From: Lachnospiraceae bacterium NC2004
Lineage (GTDB): Bacteria; Bacillota; Clostridia; Lachnospirales; Lachnospiraceae
Length of the DNA stretch: 64,000 nucleotides
Reading direction: 5' to 3'
NCBI GenBank assembly: GCA_000621905.1
Contig: JHXB01000003.1
Span: 1 to 64,000 of the forward strand
The position numbers and the translations under genes are program-made. This document shows, piece by piece, positions 42,901 to 51,242 of this stretch (position 1 is the first letter of the stretch; each line of letters opens with the position of its first letter). The notes beneath the pieces are model-generated. The model was not told the origin of the DNA and made no database searches. It saw only the letters and a list, made by a program, of their open reading frames with translations.

Positions 42901-43504
42901 CTCTGCCCTCCAACTCGCCGATTATATCATTTACACGAGAAAGATTGTCACGCTCAACTTCAAGACTCTTCTCGGTCTGAGCCTTATTCTTCTTGTATTT
43001 GACAATACCGGCAGCCTCATCGAAAAGCTCTCGTCTCTCTTCCGGCTTACCTGAAAGAATCTTGTCAATCTGACCCTGTCCGATAATAGAGTATCCTTCT
43101 TTACCTACACCGGTATCAAAGAACATCGATGTGACATCCTTAAGCCTGCATACATTTCCATTGAGAAGATACTCAGACTCGCCCGAACGATATACTCGTC
43201 TTGCGATTATAACCTCATCATACTCAACAGGAAGTGAATGATCAGAGTTGTCCATCGTAAGAGCAACATACGCATATCCTAAAGGCTTGCGGTTCTCAGT
43301 TCCAGCAAATATTACATCCTCCATCTTAGAACCACGAAGCTGCTTAGCACTCTGTTCACCGAGCACCCATCTTACCGCATCGGCAACATTACTCTTACCT
43401 GAACCGTTAGGACCTACTATTCCCGTAAATCCATGTTCAAATGAAAATACTAATCTATTGGCAAATGACTTAAAGCCATTGACTTCTATACTTTTAAGGT
43501 ACAT
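39932..43504 (-). CDS. smc: Chromosome segregation protein SMC
   Basis: Condensin ATPase that compacts and segregates the chromosome with ScpA and ScpB. The 1190-residue protein has Walker A GPNGSGKS at 31-38 and two long coiled coils (about 165-500 and 680-1020). The hinge lies around 510-660 and contains GGSIQNIVVDD and GGSMSGGAFKN. The C-terminal head carries the signature LSGGEKALTAIALLFA and Walker B FCLLDEIEAALDDANVDRF. It starts one base past the rnc stop. Confidence 0.97.
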   Translation of the reverse strand: MYLKSIEVNGFKSFANRLVFSFEHGFTGIVGPNGSGKSNVADAVRWVLGEQSAKQLRGSKMEDVIFAGTENRKPLGYAYVALTMDNSDHSLPVEYDEVIIARRVYRSGESEYLLNGNVCRLKDVTSMFFDTGVGKEGYSIIGQGQIDKILSGKPEERRELFDEAAGIVKYKKNKAQTEKSLEVERDNLSRVNDIIGELEGRVGPLKNQSDKAKEYLEHKDRLKKLDINVFLLQTEEIKAKLTELEEKIGIVTNDISENEVNLKKARETYDELEKKKDQYQHLLEDKKEKLGALELNIERANGEINVLKEQIKTANLEDEHIKERLTKIEESLIAKRNEKDSISEEKNALDEKIDAIYDEHADADEELYKVRDKIEELSSRVSTYQSDIVAFINESAELKEKVGRYDAMLEQANLRKVEISKRMLTYKSEEQQAKNTIDRCNQELEANQNEVKQINSDINKNEQILRELSEKNHINQNKKAQAEQEYHRSRSRLENLHNMAERYDGYGHSIKRVMEEKKDNSSIHGVVADIINVNKNYEVAIETALGGSIQNIVVDDSNTAKKLIEILKKEKAGRATFLPLNSINPRGDFKFKEALSDNGVIGLANTLVNTKSEYNRLMEYLLGKILVCDNIDSAIAVSKKYNQSIRIVTLEGELINPGGSMSGGAFKNSSNLLGRKREMEELEERVKSCKELMESTKKKEIELNELKKEHRDLSDSYNEKLNELKLSENTITINMEQAVNRLESLNRSMDNIKNETEEIENQIKEIEAKKQDLYAGSDSNEEEKQSREKAILDLENEIEKLKSKESEQAEYVQGFLMKAKELEQQGEFFRENLKRIKGEEDVLNAEKNELIEKTGMAYTEIENITHKIAEHNGQVEAFVKEKEELTADIEAISKEQKDIQVSHKDFFDEHQSLVKRQSELEKEQYRLETSKEKNETDLQELSDYMWQEYELTYYNAEEFRDEELDDLPKLKKESNQVKNKIKNLGDVNVNAIEEYKEVSERYEFLTNQRDDIVKSEESLLLLLEELDTKMRDQFNEKFVEIQDMFLKVFKEMFGGGKASLSINDDEDVLTAGIQINAQPPGKKLQNMMQLSGGEKALTAIALLFAIQNLKPSPFCLLDEIEAALDDANVDRFAKYIHKLTNHTQFIVITHRRGTMEAADVLYGITMQEKGVSTMVSVDLIDSQLDDDKKQ

Positions 43505-43505
43505 C

Positions 43506-44201
43506 TTAATTCTCCACTACTTTTAATTCAATAAGGGCACGATATGCGGCATGCTGCTCGGCAGACTTCTTGGTCTTGCCTTCGCCCTTACCTATAACCT
43601 CGCCGTTAAGTTTCGCTACGGCAACAAATGTCTTATTGTGCTCAGGACCACTCTCGTCTATAATCTCATACTCAAGAGAATCTCCTTTATGAGACTGAAC
43701 TTTCTCCTGCAAAGTGGTCTTTGCATCATAAAACAACTGCTTACTCTCAATATCGGTAAGCAATATCTCTTTGACAAATCTTGTTACAGGCTCAATACCA
43801 CCGTCTAAATACATAGCACCAAGTACTGATTCAAATGCATCCGAAAGAATAGAATCTCTAAATCTTCCTCCTGTCATATCCTCGCCTTTACTTAGTCTTA
43901 TATATTCAGACAAACCAATCTCTCTTGCACATGAAGCCAAAGTATACTCACACACTAAGCTTGCTCTCGTCTTGGTCATCTTGCCCTCAGAGGCATCAGT
44001 GTAATTCCTATATAGATAATCACTGACTATAAGCTCTAATACAGCATCTCCGAGATACTCGATTCTCTCGTTATACTCGCCGTTAGTCTCTTTCTTGTTT
44101 TCATTTGCATAGGATGAATGCGTAAGCGCAAGGGTAAGCAGCGATTCATCCTTAAACTCATATCCTATGGCTTTAATAAGCTCATCATACGTATCTTTCA
44201 T
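43506..44201 (-). CDS. rnc: Ribonuclease III
   Basis: Double-strand-specific endoribonuclease that processes rRNA precursors and structured RNAs. The catalytic signature ERIEYLGDAVLE is at 45-56. A second acidic site lies in DAFESVLGAMYLDGG, and a C-terminal dsRNA-binding domain spans about 156-228 (TTLQEKVQSHKG...KKSAEQHAAYRAL). The gene overlaps plsX by one base. Its substrates may include the long fold-back repeats of this window if they are transcribed. Confidence 0.97.
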   Translation of the reverse strand: MKDTYDELIKAIGYEFKDESLLTLALTHSSYANENKKETNGEYNERIEYLGDAVLELIVSDYLYRNYTDASEGKMTKTRASLVCEYTLASCAREIGLSEYIRLSKGEDMTGGRFRDSILSDAFESVLGAMYLDGGIEPVTRFVKEILLTDIESKQLFYDAKTTLQEKVQSHKGDSLEYEIIDESGPEHNKTFVAVAKLNGEVIGKGEGKTKKSAEQHAAYRALIELKVVEN

Positions 44202-45214
44202 TATTCCACCTCATTAGATATCGCTTCTTTAATAGTGTCATTAACCTTCTTATCCGTAAAATCAACACACTGAAGAATAGCATTCTTCATCTCCTTATGT
44301 GTGGCATTACCATGAATCTTAACCACAAGTCCGTCAAGACCTAAAAGTGGAGCTCCGCCATACTCAGTTGTATCAAAAAGCTTCATGACATTCTTCATGG
44401 CAGGCTTAACCAAAGCACCACCAATCTTAGTTCTTGTTGACTTCATGATATTGTCCTTAATCATATGCACAAGAGCAGAAGCAAGGCCCTCCTGAACCTT
44501 TAAGAGCGCATTGCCGACAAATGCATCACATACGATAACGTCACACGCACCATGAGGTATTTCTCTAGGCTCAACACTACCTATAAAGTTAATTCCATCA
44601 AGCTCTTTAAGCATCGGATATGTATCCTTAACAAGCTTGTTGCCTTTATGTTCCTCAACACCGACATTGACAATACCGACTCTCGGATTCTTAATACCGA
44701 CAATCTTCTCCATATAGATAGAACCCATAACTGCATACTGAACCAAATGCTCAGGCTTAGCGTCCATATTGGCTCCGGCATCAACTAAAAGAGCGATTCC
44801 CTCTGTATTAGGAACCAACGGCGCCAAAGGAGCACGCTGAATACCTTTCATACGACCGACGATCAACTGACCACCAACCAAGATTGCGCCTGAACTTCCG
44901 GCAGAAACAAATCCCGATGCCTTGCCCTCTTTAACAAGCTTCATCGCAACAACCATTGAAGAATCCTTCTTCTGTCTAATCTCCATAACAGGCGAAGCGT
45001 CAACCTCTACCTCCTCGGTAGTGTGGACAACCTCGATTCTGTCCTTTATATATTCATACTTGGCAAGCTCTGTATTAATAGTATCTTCATCTCCGCAAAT
45101 GATAACTTTCACGCCATCATGATCATTAACAGCGTTGACTGCACCCTTAACCATCTCAGGTGCGCCGTTATCTCCGCCCATTCCATCAATAGCAACCGTA
45201 ATAAACTCGCTCAT
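44201..45214 (-). CDS. plsX: Phosphate acyltransferase PlsX
   Basis: Makes acyl-phosphate from acyl-ACP for the PlsX/PlsY/PlsC route to phosphatidic acid. The 337-residue protein shows the N-terminal VAIDGMGGDNGAPEMV, SAGSSGAILVGG and the C-terminal GGAPLLGLDGLVVKIHG. It heads the plsX-rnc-smc-ftsY group. No acpP gene lies between plsX and rnc, although that is its usual place in Firmicutes. Confidence 0.95.
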   Translation of the reverse strand: MSEFITVAIDGMGGDNGAPEMVKGAVNAVNDHDGVKVIICGDEDTINTELAKYEYIKDRIEVVHTTEEVEVDASPVMEIRQKKDSSMVVAMKLVKEGKASGFVSAGSSGAILVGGQLIVGRMKGIQRAPLAPLVPNTEGIALLVDAGANMDAKPEHLVQYAVMGSIYMEKIVGIKNPRVGIVNVGVEEHKGNKLVKDTYPMLKELDGINFIGSVEPREIPHGACDVIVCDAFVGNALLKVQEGLASALVHMIKDNIMKSTRTKIGGALVKPAMKNVMKLFDTTEYGGAPLLGLDGLVVKIHGNATHKEMKNAILQCVDFTDKKVNDTIKEAISNEVE

Positions 45215-45282
45215 AAAATACCTCCGTTAAAACAAAACATAAAGACACAACTTATAATATACACCAAAATATAAAAAAAAGC

Positions 45283-45307
45283 AAAAAAAATCCGCCCTAT
45301 GGGCGGA
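45283..45307 (-). terminator. Rho-independent terminator after rpmF
   Basis: TCCGCCC-TAT-GGGCGGA (45291-45307) followed in the minus-strand transcript by eight U. It separates the pta-ackA-yceD-rpmF group from plsX. Confidence 0.92.
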
Positions 45308-45326
45308 AATAAGTTTTTTAAGTTTT

Positions 45327-45512
45327 TTAGTTAGCGCTAGCCTTAACAATCTCCTTCTTGTTGTAGCATCCGCAAGCCTTACACACGCGGTGTGGAAGCA
45401 TTAACTCTCCACAGTTGCTGCACTTAACAAGAGTAGGAGCACTCATCTTCCAGTTAGCTCTTCTCTTATCTCTTCTTGCTTTAGAAGATTTATTCTTTGG
45501 ACAGATTGACAT
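45327..45512 (-). CDS. rpmF: 50S ribosomal protein L32, zinc-ribbon form
   Basis: A 61-residue protein, MSICPKNKSSKARRDKRRAN at the start. Cys31, Cys34, Cys44 and Cys47 (CSNC, CKAC) form the zinc ribbon. This is the C+ type of L32. It follows yceD by two bases, as is usual, and a strong terminator follows it. Confidence 0.96.
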   Translation of the reverse strand: MSICPKNKSSKARRDKRRANWKMSAPTLVKCSNCGELMLPHRVCKACGCYNKKEIVKASAN

Positions 45513-45514
45513 GA

Positions 45515-46039
45515 TTACACCTCCTTAAAAAAATCGTTTATCATATCAAGAGCATCCGCCATCCTTGGATCAGGCACCGACTGATTACAACCGCAAGCTT
45601 CAACATTACGGTTCTTACCACATACCGGGCAGATTCCAAGGCAATCTTCCTTACATAGAATCTTCATCGGTAAGCTTAATGTTACCTCTTCATAGATAAG
45701 CATCTTAAGATCCAGTTGATACTCTCTGATGTAACTTACATCATCTAAATCATGATTGTCCTCTGCATCACTGACATTAAAGACTTCATCATAATCAATC
45801 TCAATATCTCTTATGACATCCGTCAAACATCTGTCACAAGGTACTGCAAGCTTCATGCTCATACTGCCCTTGATGTGACATTTGTCTTCATTGAGATTGG
45901 TCAAAGATAAATGAAACGGCGTCGCCTCCACAATCGAGCAATCAAAACCTCTAACAGGTATGCTGTCAAATGTAAGGGCTACATCCTCTTCAATTGTCTT
46001 GTCAGGTACAGACATTATGTCGTTAAGTTTAATAACCAT
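45515..46039 (-). CDS. yceD: YceD-family protein (DUF177), probable 23S rRNA accumulation protein
   Basis: A 174-residue DUF177 protein. The family's CDRCL motif (VPCDRCLTDV, about 78-87) is followed by the C-terminal Cys-rich segment CKEDCLGICPVCGKN, which resembles a metal site. The family is linked to 23S rRNA levels in E. coli and plants and nearly always precedes rpmF, as here. A perfect-consensus promoter lies just upstream, so yceD-rpmF can be expressed apart from pta-ackA. Confidence 0.9.
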   Translation of the reverse strand: MVIKLNDIMSVPDKTIEEDVALTFDSIPVRGFDCSIVEATPFHLSLTNLNEDKCHIKGSMSMKLAVPCDRCLTDVIRDIEIDYDEVFNVSDAEDNHDLDDVSYIREYQLDLKMLIYEEVTLSLPMKILCKEDCLGICPVCGKNRNVEACGCNQSVPDPRMADALDMINDFFKEV

Positions 46040-46059
46040 AACTTTACCACACTTTTCCC

Positions 46060-46088
46060 ATTATACATATCTACATATCCTTTGTCAA
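46060..46088 (-). promoter_or_regulatory. Consensus sigma-70 promoter for yceD-rpmF
   Basis: TTGACA (46083-46088), 17 bases and TATAAT (46060-46065) on the minus strand. Both boxes are perfect and it lies 21 bases before the yceD start. Confidence 0.9.
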
Positions 46089-46118
46089 CAAGATTTTTAA
46101 GGAAATGTTAACAAAGCA

Positions 46119-47309
46119 TTATACAAGCGCTACAGTCTCTCTTGCGATAGCAAGTTCCTCGTTGGTTGGAATGAGCATAACCTTAACTTTAGAATCAGGA
46201 GCAGTAAGCTCTCCTTCCTCTCCTCTGAAATCTCTCTTAGACTCATCCATAATAACTCCAAGATATCCTAAATACTCAGAAACCTTATTCCTTACGGTTG
46301 TATTGTTCTCTCCTATACCTGCGGTAAAGCAGATAGCGTCAACACCATTCATTGCAGCAGCATAAGCACCGATGTACTTGGCAACTCTGTATGAATATGT
46401 ATCAAGAGTTGTAATAGCAAGCTCATCTCCCTTGTCGGCAGCGGCACCTAAATCTCTAAAGTCACTACCAATCTTAGAAAGTCCTGCAACACCGCTCTTC
46501 TTATTAAGTATATTCATAATCTCAGGAATTCCAACATTTAACTTGTTAGCAAGAAATTCCATAATAGCAGGATCAATATCACCTGAGCGAGTACCCATAA
46601 TAAGTCCCTCTAAAGGAGTAAGACCCATACTTGTGTCAACTGACTCTCCGTTAAGAACTGCACTGATACTTGCTCCGTTGCCCAAATGACAAACAATAAC
46701 CTTGCTGTTCTTAGGATCAAGTTTAAGAAGTTCAATACATCTCTTGCTTACAAAGCTGTGCGAAGTTCCGTGGAATCCGTATCTTCTAACCTTGTAATCC
46801 TCATAATACTCATATGGGAGACCGTAAAGATAAGCTTTCTTAGGCATTGTCTGATGAAATGCAGTATCAAATACAGCAACCATAGGTACATTAGGCATAC
46901 ATGCCTTACACGCTTCAATACCGATAAGATTGGCAGGATTGTGCAAAGGTGCAAGGTCATTACACTCAGCAATAGCACTGATAACATCATCGTTAATAAC
47001 AACAGACTTAGCGAACTTCTCTCCGCCATGAACAACTCTGTGTCCAACAGCTCCAATCTCAGACAAATCGCTAATCACACCATGCTCACTGCTTGTAAGC
47101 ATATCAAGAACCATTGAAACAGCAGCCTTGTGGTCTGGCATAGGCGACTTAACCTCTACCTTGTCTTTACCAGGAACCTGATGAGTAAGCATGCTGCCCT
47201 CAATAGTAATACGCTCACAAAGTCCCTTAGCAATAACTTCTTCACTGTCAGAATCAATAAGCTGGTATTTTAAAGATGAACTACCACAATTAATAACTAA
47301 TACTTTCAT
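46119..47309 (-). CDS. ackA: Acetate kinase
   Basis: Converts acetyl phosphate and ADP to acetate and ATP, the energy-yielding end of fermentation. The 396-residue ASKHA-fold protein opens MKVLVINCGSSSLKYQL, with GHRVVHGG, FDTAFHQTMP, YGFHGTSHSFV and VICHLGNGASI motifs all present. It lies nine bases after pta, the usual pair. Confidence 0.97.
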   Translation of the reverse strand: MKVLVINCGSSSLKYQLIDSDSEEVIAKGLCERITIEGSMLTHQVPGKDKVEVKSPMPDHKAAVSMVLDMLTSSEHGVISDLSEIGAVGHRVVHGGEKFAKSVVINDDVISAIAECNDLAPLHNPANLIGIEACKACMPNVPMVAVFDTAFHQTMPKKAYLYGLPYEYYEDYKVRRYGFHGTSHSFVSKRCIELLKLDPKNSKVIVCHLGNGASISAVLNGESVDTSMGLTPLEGLIMGTRSGDIDPAIMEFLANKLNVGIPEIMNILNKKSGVAGLSKIGSDFRDLGAAADKGDELAITTLDTYSYRVAKYIGAYAAAMNGVDAICFTAGIGENNTTVRNKVSEYLGYLGVIMDESKRDFRGEEGELTAPDSKVKVMLIPTNEELAIARETVALV

Positions 47310-47318
47310 TATGTCCTC

Positions 47319-48389
47319 CTAAATCTCGTACTTGGAATTATTATATGTAACATTGCTGTTAAGAGCCTCTCTCTTGGCCTTATCTTTCTTAAGCTGCTGA
47401 GCCTGTACCGCTGTTATTGCAACAACACCGACAATATCATCAGCTATACAGCCTCTTGAAAGATCGTTGACAGGAGCTGCAAGTCCTTGTGTAATAGGAC
47501 CATAAGCATCTGCCTTAGCAAGTCTCTGAACAAGCTTATATCCATTGTTACCACAGTCAAGATCAGGAAATACAAGTACGTTAGCTCTACCTGCAATCTT
47601 ACTCTCAGGAGCTTTAAGTCTTGCAACCTCTGGAACGATAGCTGCATCAACCTGAAACTCTCCATCTACTAAAAGATCCGGATTCTCTTCCTTGGCAATC
47701 CTTGTTGCCTCAACAACCTTATCTACATCAGGATGACTTGCACTTCCCTTAGTAGAGTGCGAAATCATGGCCACAATAGGCTCCTTCTTAACAAGTGTTG
47801 CAAATGATTGAGCTGAGCTTGCAGCAATTGCTGCCAACTCCTCAGGATTAGGATTCTGATTAAGTCCTGCATCCGCAAATACAAATGTACCGTTAGAACC
47901 ATACTGGCAATCAGGTATCTCCATCAAGAAAAATGCAGAAACGAGCTTAGTTCCCGGTCTCGTCTTAAGAACCTGTAAAGCAGAACGAAGAACATCAGCA
48001 GAACTGTGACAAGCTCCTGCAACCATTCCGTCAGCAGCTCCCATCTTAACCATCATACATCCAAAATATAAGTAATTAGAAAGCAAGATATGTCTTGCCT
48101 GCTCCGGTGTAACACCGTGCTTCTTTCTAATCTCAACAAACTTCTCTACATATTCATCAAGCATCTCGAATTCATCCGGCTCGATAAAGTTGGCCTTCTC
48201 AACTTCTAATCTGTTAGACTTGGCATTCTCTAAGATTCTGTTCTTGTCACCGATCAAGGTAACAGTAGCAATGTCTTCCTTGATAATCTTGTGTGCCGCA
48301 ATAATAGTTCTTGGATCATTGGTCTCCGGCAAAACAATATTCATCTTGTCTCGTCTTGCTCTCTCTTTGATATCATCAATAAATCTCAT
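47319..48389 (-). CDS. pta: Phosphate acetyltransferase
   Basis: Transfers acetyl from CoA to phosphate, providing acetyl phosphate for AckA. This is the short single-domain form. The ATG at 48389 (AAAGGAG upstream) gives 356 residues opening MRFIDDIKERARRDKMNIVL. Family segments include GMVAGACHSSADVLRSAL, FADAGLNQNPNPEELA and the C-terminal NDLSRGC. An in-frame ATG 12 codons earlier lacks a binding site. It has its own promoter, back to back with tmcAL. Confidence 0.96.
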   Translation of the reverse strand: MRFIDDIKERARRDKMNIVLPETNDPRTIIAAHKIIKEDIATVTLIGDKNRILENAKSNRLEVEKANFIEPDEFEMLDEYVEKFVEIRKKHGVTPEQARHILLSNYLYFGCMMVKMGAADGMVAGACHSSADVLRSALQVLKTRPGTKLVSAFFLMEIPDCQYGSNGTFVFADAGLNQNPNPEELAAIAASSAQSFATLVKKEPIVAMISHSTKGSASHPDVDKVVEATRIAKEENPDLLVDGEFQVDAAIVPEVARLKAPESKIAGRANVLVFPDLDCGNNGYKLVQRLAKADAYGPITQGLAAPVNDLSRGCIADDIVGVVAITAVQAQQLKKDKAKREALNSNVTYNNSKYEI

Positions 48390-48424
48390 AGCGAATCTCC
48401 TTTCAGTATCAAACATCATTTTCA

Positions 48425-48453
48425 ATTATAAAACTATGTACGGTTTGAAACAA
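48425..48453 (-). promoter_or_regulatory. Promoter for pta-ackA
   Basis: TTGTTT (48448-48453), 17 bases and a perfect TATAAT (48425-48430) on the minus strand, about 36 bases before pta. Confidence 0.6.
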
Positions 48454-48517
48454 GTCAAAATTACAAAATTATTGTATTTTTTGAGGTGCGATTTGTACAA
48501 AATATACATATTAATAC

Positions 48518-48546
48518 TTGTTAATTATTGAAAAAAATAGTAAAAT
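48518..48546 (+). promoter_or_regulatory. Promoter for tmcAL
   Basis: TTGTTA (48518-48523), 17 bases and TAAAAT (48541-48546) on the plus strand, 55 bases before the start, divergent from pta. Confidence 0.6.
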
Positions 48547-48601
48547 ATAAATGTTAGACTGTTTTAACGTATCACAAGAGGAATACGGAGGATATAATAT
48601 T

Positions 48602-49714
48602 ATGAAGGTAACGGGAATAATCGCTGAGCTCAATCCAATGCATGATGGGCACAAGATTATATTTAATAAAGCCTTGGAGAATCGTGATAAAGACGACGGA
48701 TTGATAGTTGTCTTATCGGGCAACTTTGTTCAAAGAGGAGAACCGGCAATATACGATAAGTTTCTTCGCACCAAGCAGGCACTTGAAGCCGGCGCAGATG
48801 TTGTAATAGAGATGCCTACAGTGTTCTCTCTTTCAAGCGCTGAGAGCTTTGCTAGAAGCGGCATTGCCCTTTTAGACAGAACCGGAATCGTAGATGAATT
48901 AATCTTCGGAGTTGAAGAACTCTACGACGAGGCAACATTTTTCAGACTCTGTCAGCATTTGGTTGACGAACCTGAAGATTACAGAATAACTTTGAGAAAT
49001 GAATTAAAGAACGGCGTTTCTTTCCCTGCTGCAAGGGCCAAAGCAATCAGAGAATCAATAGCTGATATTCCGGAGGAGTTATATAGCTCTCCTAACAATA
49101 TCCTGGCTCTTGAGTACGGTAAAGCAATCGCTCACTTCAATTCAGATATTACAATGCGCCCTATTAAGCGCGAAGACGAAGTAAGCGCTCACAAGATTCG
49201 TGAAGAGATGTTTAGAACCAAAAAACACGGTATATATATCGATGATTTCACTCAGGCTTTTGGAATAAGGCACTGGAGCAGGCAGAAGGATTACGGTGAC
49301 GATATCTTTAAGAGATTCTTGCATCTTTATAGTTACGACAAGAGCCTTACTGATTTGATCGATGTTATGGAGAACAAGAGCGTCACAAGAACAAGAATAA
49401 GCCGCATGCTCTTTAGATACATGTTAGGTCTTCCTTCAATTGATAAATGCGACCACATCGAAGACTATGCTCCATACATAAGAATATTAGGATTCAGAAG
49501 AGATTCCGACAACATCTTAAGAGAGATACATGATCACGCCACAGTTCCTATCGTTCAGAAGATTGCTGATGATACCGATGATTTTACAGATTATCAGCAG
49601 CAGGTTCTTGATGAGGACCTCATGGCACATGAGTTATACAGACTTATATCTATCCAGAAGTATCCGTATGATTTTATCAAAGACGATTACGCACAGGGGA
49701 TGGTTATTATATAA
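48602..49714 (+). CDS. tmcAL: tRNA(Met) cytidine acetate ligase TmcAL
   Basis: Makes N4-acetylcytidine at the wobble base of elongator tRNA-Met directly from acetate and ATP. The ATG at 48602 (GGAGG upstream) gives 370 residues opening MKVTGIIAELNPMHDGHKII, with the nucleotidyltransferase motif NPMHDGH (11-17) and VVLSGNFVQRGEPAIYDKF. It is the only plus-strand gene of the window, divergent from pta-ackA. The placement next to the acetate-forming enzymes is suggestive, since acetate is its substrate. A bidirectional hairpin follows. Confidence 0.93.
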   Translation: MKVTGIIAELNPMHDGHKIIFNKALENRDKDDGLIVVLSGNFVQRGEPAIYDKFLRTKQALEAGADVVIEMPTVFSLSSAESFARSGIALLDRTGIVDELIFGVEELYDEATFFRLCQHLVDEPEDYRITLRNELKNGVSFPAARAKAIRESIADIPEELYSSPNNILALEYGKAIAHFNSDITMRPIKREDEVSAHKIREEMFRTKKHGIYIDDFTQAFGIRHWSRQKDYGDDIFKRFLHLYSYDKSLTDLIDVMENKSVTRTRISRMLFRYMLGLPSIDKCDHIEDYAPYIRILGFRRDSDNILREIHDHATVPIVQKIADDTDDFTDYQQQVLDEDLMAHELYRLISIQKYPYDFIKDDYAQGMVII

Positions 49715-49746
49715 AACAATGCGCACCGTAAGGTGCGCATTACTTT
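49715..49746. terminator. Bidirectional terminator between tmcAL and the coiled-coil gene
   Basis: ATGCGCACC-GTAA-GGTGCGCAT (49719-49740) is a strong stem. On the plus strand it is followed by UACUUUUA and on the minus strand by UGUUUUAUA, serving both converging genes. Confidence 0.8.
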
Positions 49747-50699
49747 TACTGATCTAAAAATATCTCATCTAATTCATCAAGCTCATCATCTATAGGAAGA
49801 CTGTCTTGATAGTTAAGATATGCAGGTGGTGCCTGCTCTCTCATAACATCAGGTGTGGTTCTTTCTTCTCTAACCTGCACCTGTGGTTGTGGCTGACTTA
49901 CATATTCAGGCTGTGGTTCAGCATACTGAGGTTCAGGAGTCTGAACAGCAACAGTCTGACGAGGTACGCTAGGCTCACTGATTGACTTAACCTTAATCTC
50001 AGGCTTAATAGTCTCTGCCTGACGCTGCTCTACTGATTCCTTGGCACGTCTTGCACTGTTCATAGCTCTGGTCTCACGGTGCATTCTCTCAACATCAGAC
50101 ATCTCTTTACGAGTGATATTGTTGCTACCGTCTCCCTTAGGAGCCTCACTTGACTGAAGCTGTGCAACAATCTGCTGTCTGTTGGTCTCGATAGTATCAT
50201 ATTCATCAGAAAGGGTCTGAAGAAGTATCTCATACTTCTGCTTCTCTTCCTCTAAAAGCTGGGTTGTAAAGCCTGCAAGGTCTGTCATTACGTTGTTAGT
50301 GTAATTGAGAGCTGAATATCTTAAAAAGTTAGCCTCTTCATTGGCCTGATTCTCAATCTCCATAGCCTTCATCTGAGCCTGCTCAATAAGCGCTCTCGCC
50401 TGCTCGGTAGCCATATTCATAATCTCTGTATCATTAACGCGGCGCATAGCCTCGTTGTTAGCCTCGGCTACGATTGCGTCAGCCTTGCGTCTTGCCTCAG
50501 AGAGAATCATGTCGCGATTCTCCATAACCTTGTTACTATGTTCAACCTCACTAGGTATCTTCATCTGAATCTCTCTAATCTGGTTGAGAAGTTCATCACG
50601 AGGTACTATAATTCTGTTACTTGAGAGCTTCTGCTGTTTACAGCTCCCGATAAAATCCTCTAAATCATCAAACAAATCGTCAATATTACGTTTAGCCAT
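49746..50699 (-). CDS. Coiled-coil protein with Pro/Gln-rich tail, function unknown
   Basis: A 317-residue protein opening MAKRNIDDLFDDLEDFIG. A long helical coiled coil (about 30-190) is rich in Ala, Glu and Gln (DMILSEARRKADAIVAEANN), resembling F-type ATPase subunit b/V-type subunit H or DivIVA-like helices. The tail (about 230-300) is rich in Pro, Gln, Glu and Tyr (PEPQYAEPQPEY). The end is acidic. No signal peptide or membrane span is seen. It is the last gene of the polA-to-coaD group. A cell-division or cytoskeletal role is only a guess. Confidence 0.75.
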   Translation of the reverse strand: MAKRNIDDLFDDLEDFIGSCKQQKLSSNRIIVPRDELLNQIREIQMKIPSEVEHSNKVMENRDMILSEARRKADAIVAEANNEAMRRVNDTEIMNMATEQARALIEQAQMKAMEIENQANEEANFLRYSALNYTNNVMTDLAGFTTQLLEEEKQKYEILLQTLSDEYDTIETNRQQIVAQLQSSEAPKGDGSNNITRKEMSDVERMHRETRAMNSARRAKESVEQRQAETIKPEIKVKSISEPSVPRQTVAVQTPEPQYAEPQPEYVSQPQPQVQVREERTTPDVMREQAPPAYLNYQDSLPIDDELDELDEIFLDQ

Positions 50700-50756
50700 A
50701 ACTACCCTCTTCTTTCTCGCAAATAATTATTTACATTCATAACAATACTACCATTG

Positions 50757-51242
50757 TTATCGCGAACCGTCAAACCCTTTTTTGATGTAAGGCATGATCT
50801 CACACGGCACAAAACCGCTGTAATCGCCACCAAATAAAGCCAATTCTCTGACAGCAGATGAGCTCACATAAGAGTACTCAGCACTCGCTGTCAAAAACAC
50901 GGTGTCTATGCCTCCATCTATCTGTCTGTTGGTCTGAGCCATCTGAAGCTCATACTCAAAATCGGTAATAGCCCTTAATCCTCTTACTATTATGTGAGCA
51001 TCCTCCTGTTTGGCAAAATCAACCAGCAGTCCCGAAAATGCTTTGATCTTAATATTAGGAACATCCTTGGTAAGCACTTCAAGCATCTCTACTCTCTCTT
51101 CAACAGAAAATGCACACTGCTTACGATAATTATCTAAAACTCCAACAACCAACTCGTCAAACATCTTAGCCGATCTCATAATAAGATCCATATGTCCGAC
51201 AGTAACCGGATCAAAAGAACCCGGATAAATAGCTTTCTTCAT
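50757..51242 (-). CDS. coaD: Phosphopantetheine adenylyltransferase
   Basis: Adenylates 4'-phosphopantetheine in coenzyme A synthesis. The 161-residue protein opens MKKAIYPGSFDPVTVGHMD with the nucleotidyltransferase TxGH-type motif (TVGH) and ends with the family segment YSYVSSSAVRELALFGG. The ATG at 51242 overlaps the rsmD stop by one base, so the two are translationally coupled; GAGGA precedes it. Confidence 0.96.
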   Translation of the reverse strand: MKKAIYPGSFDPVTVGHMDLIMRSAKMFDELVVGVLDNYRKQCAFSVEERVEMLEVLTKDVPNIKIKAFSGLLVDFAKQEDAHIIVRGLRAITDFEYELQMAQTNRQIDGGIDTVFLTASAEYSYVSSSAVRELALFGGDYSGFVPCEIMPYIKKGFDGSR

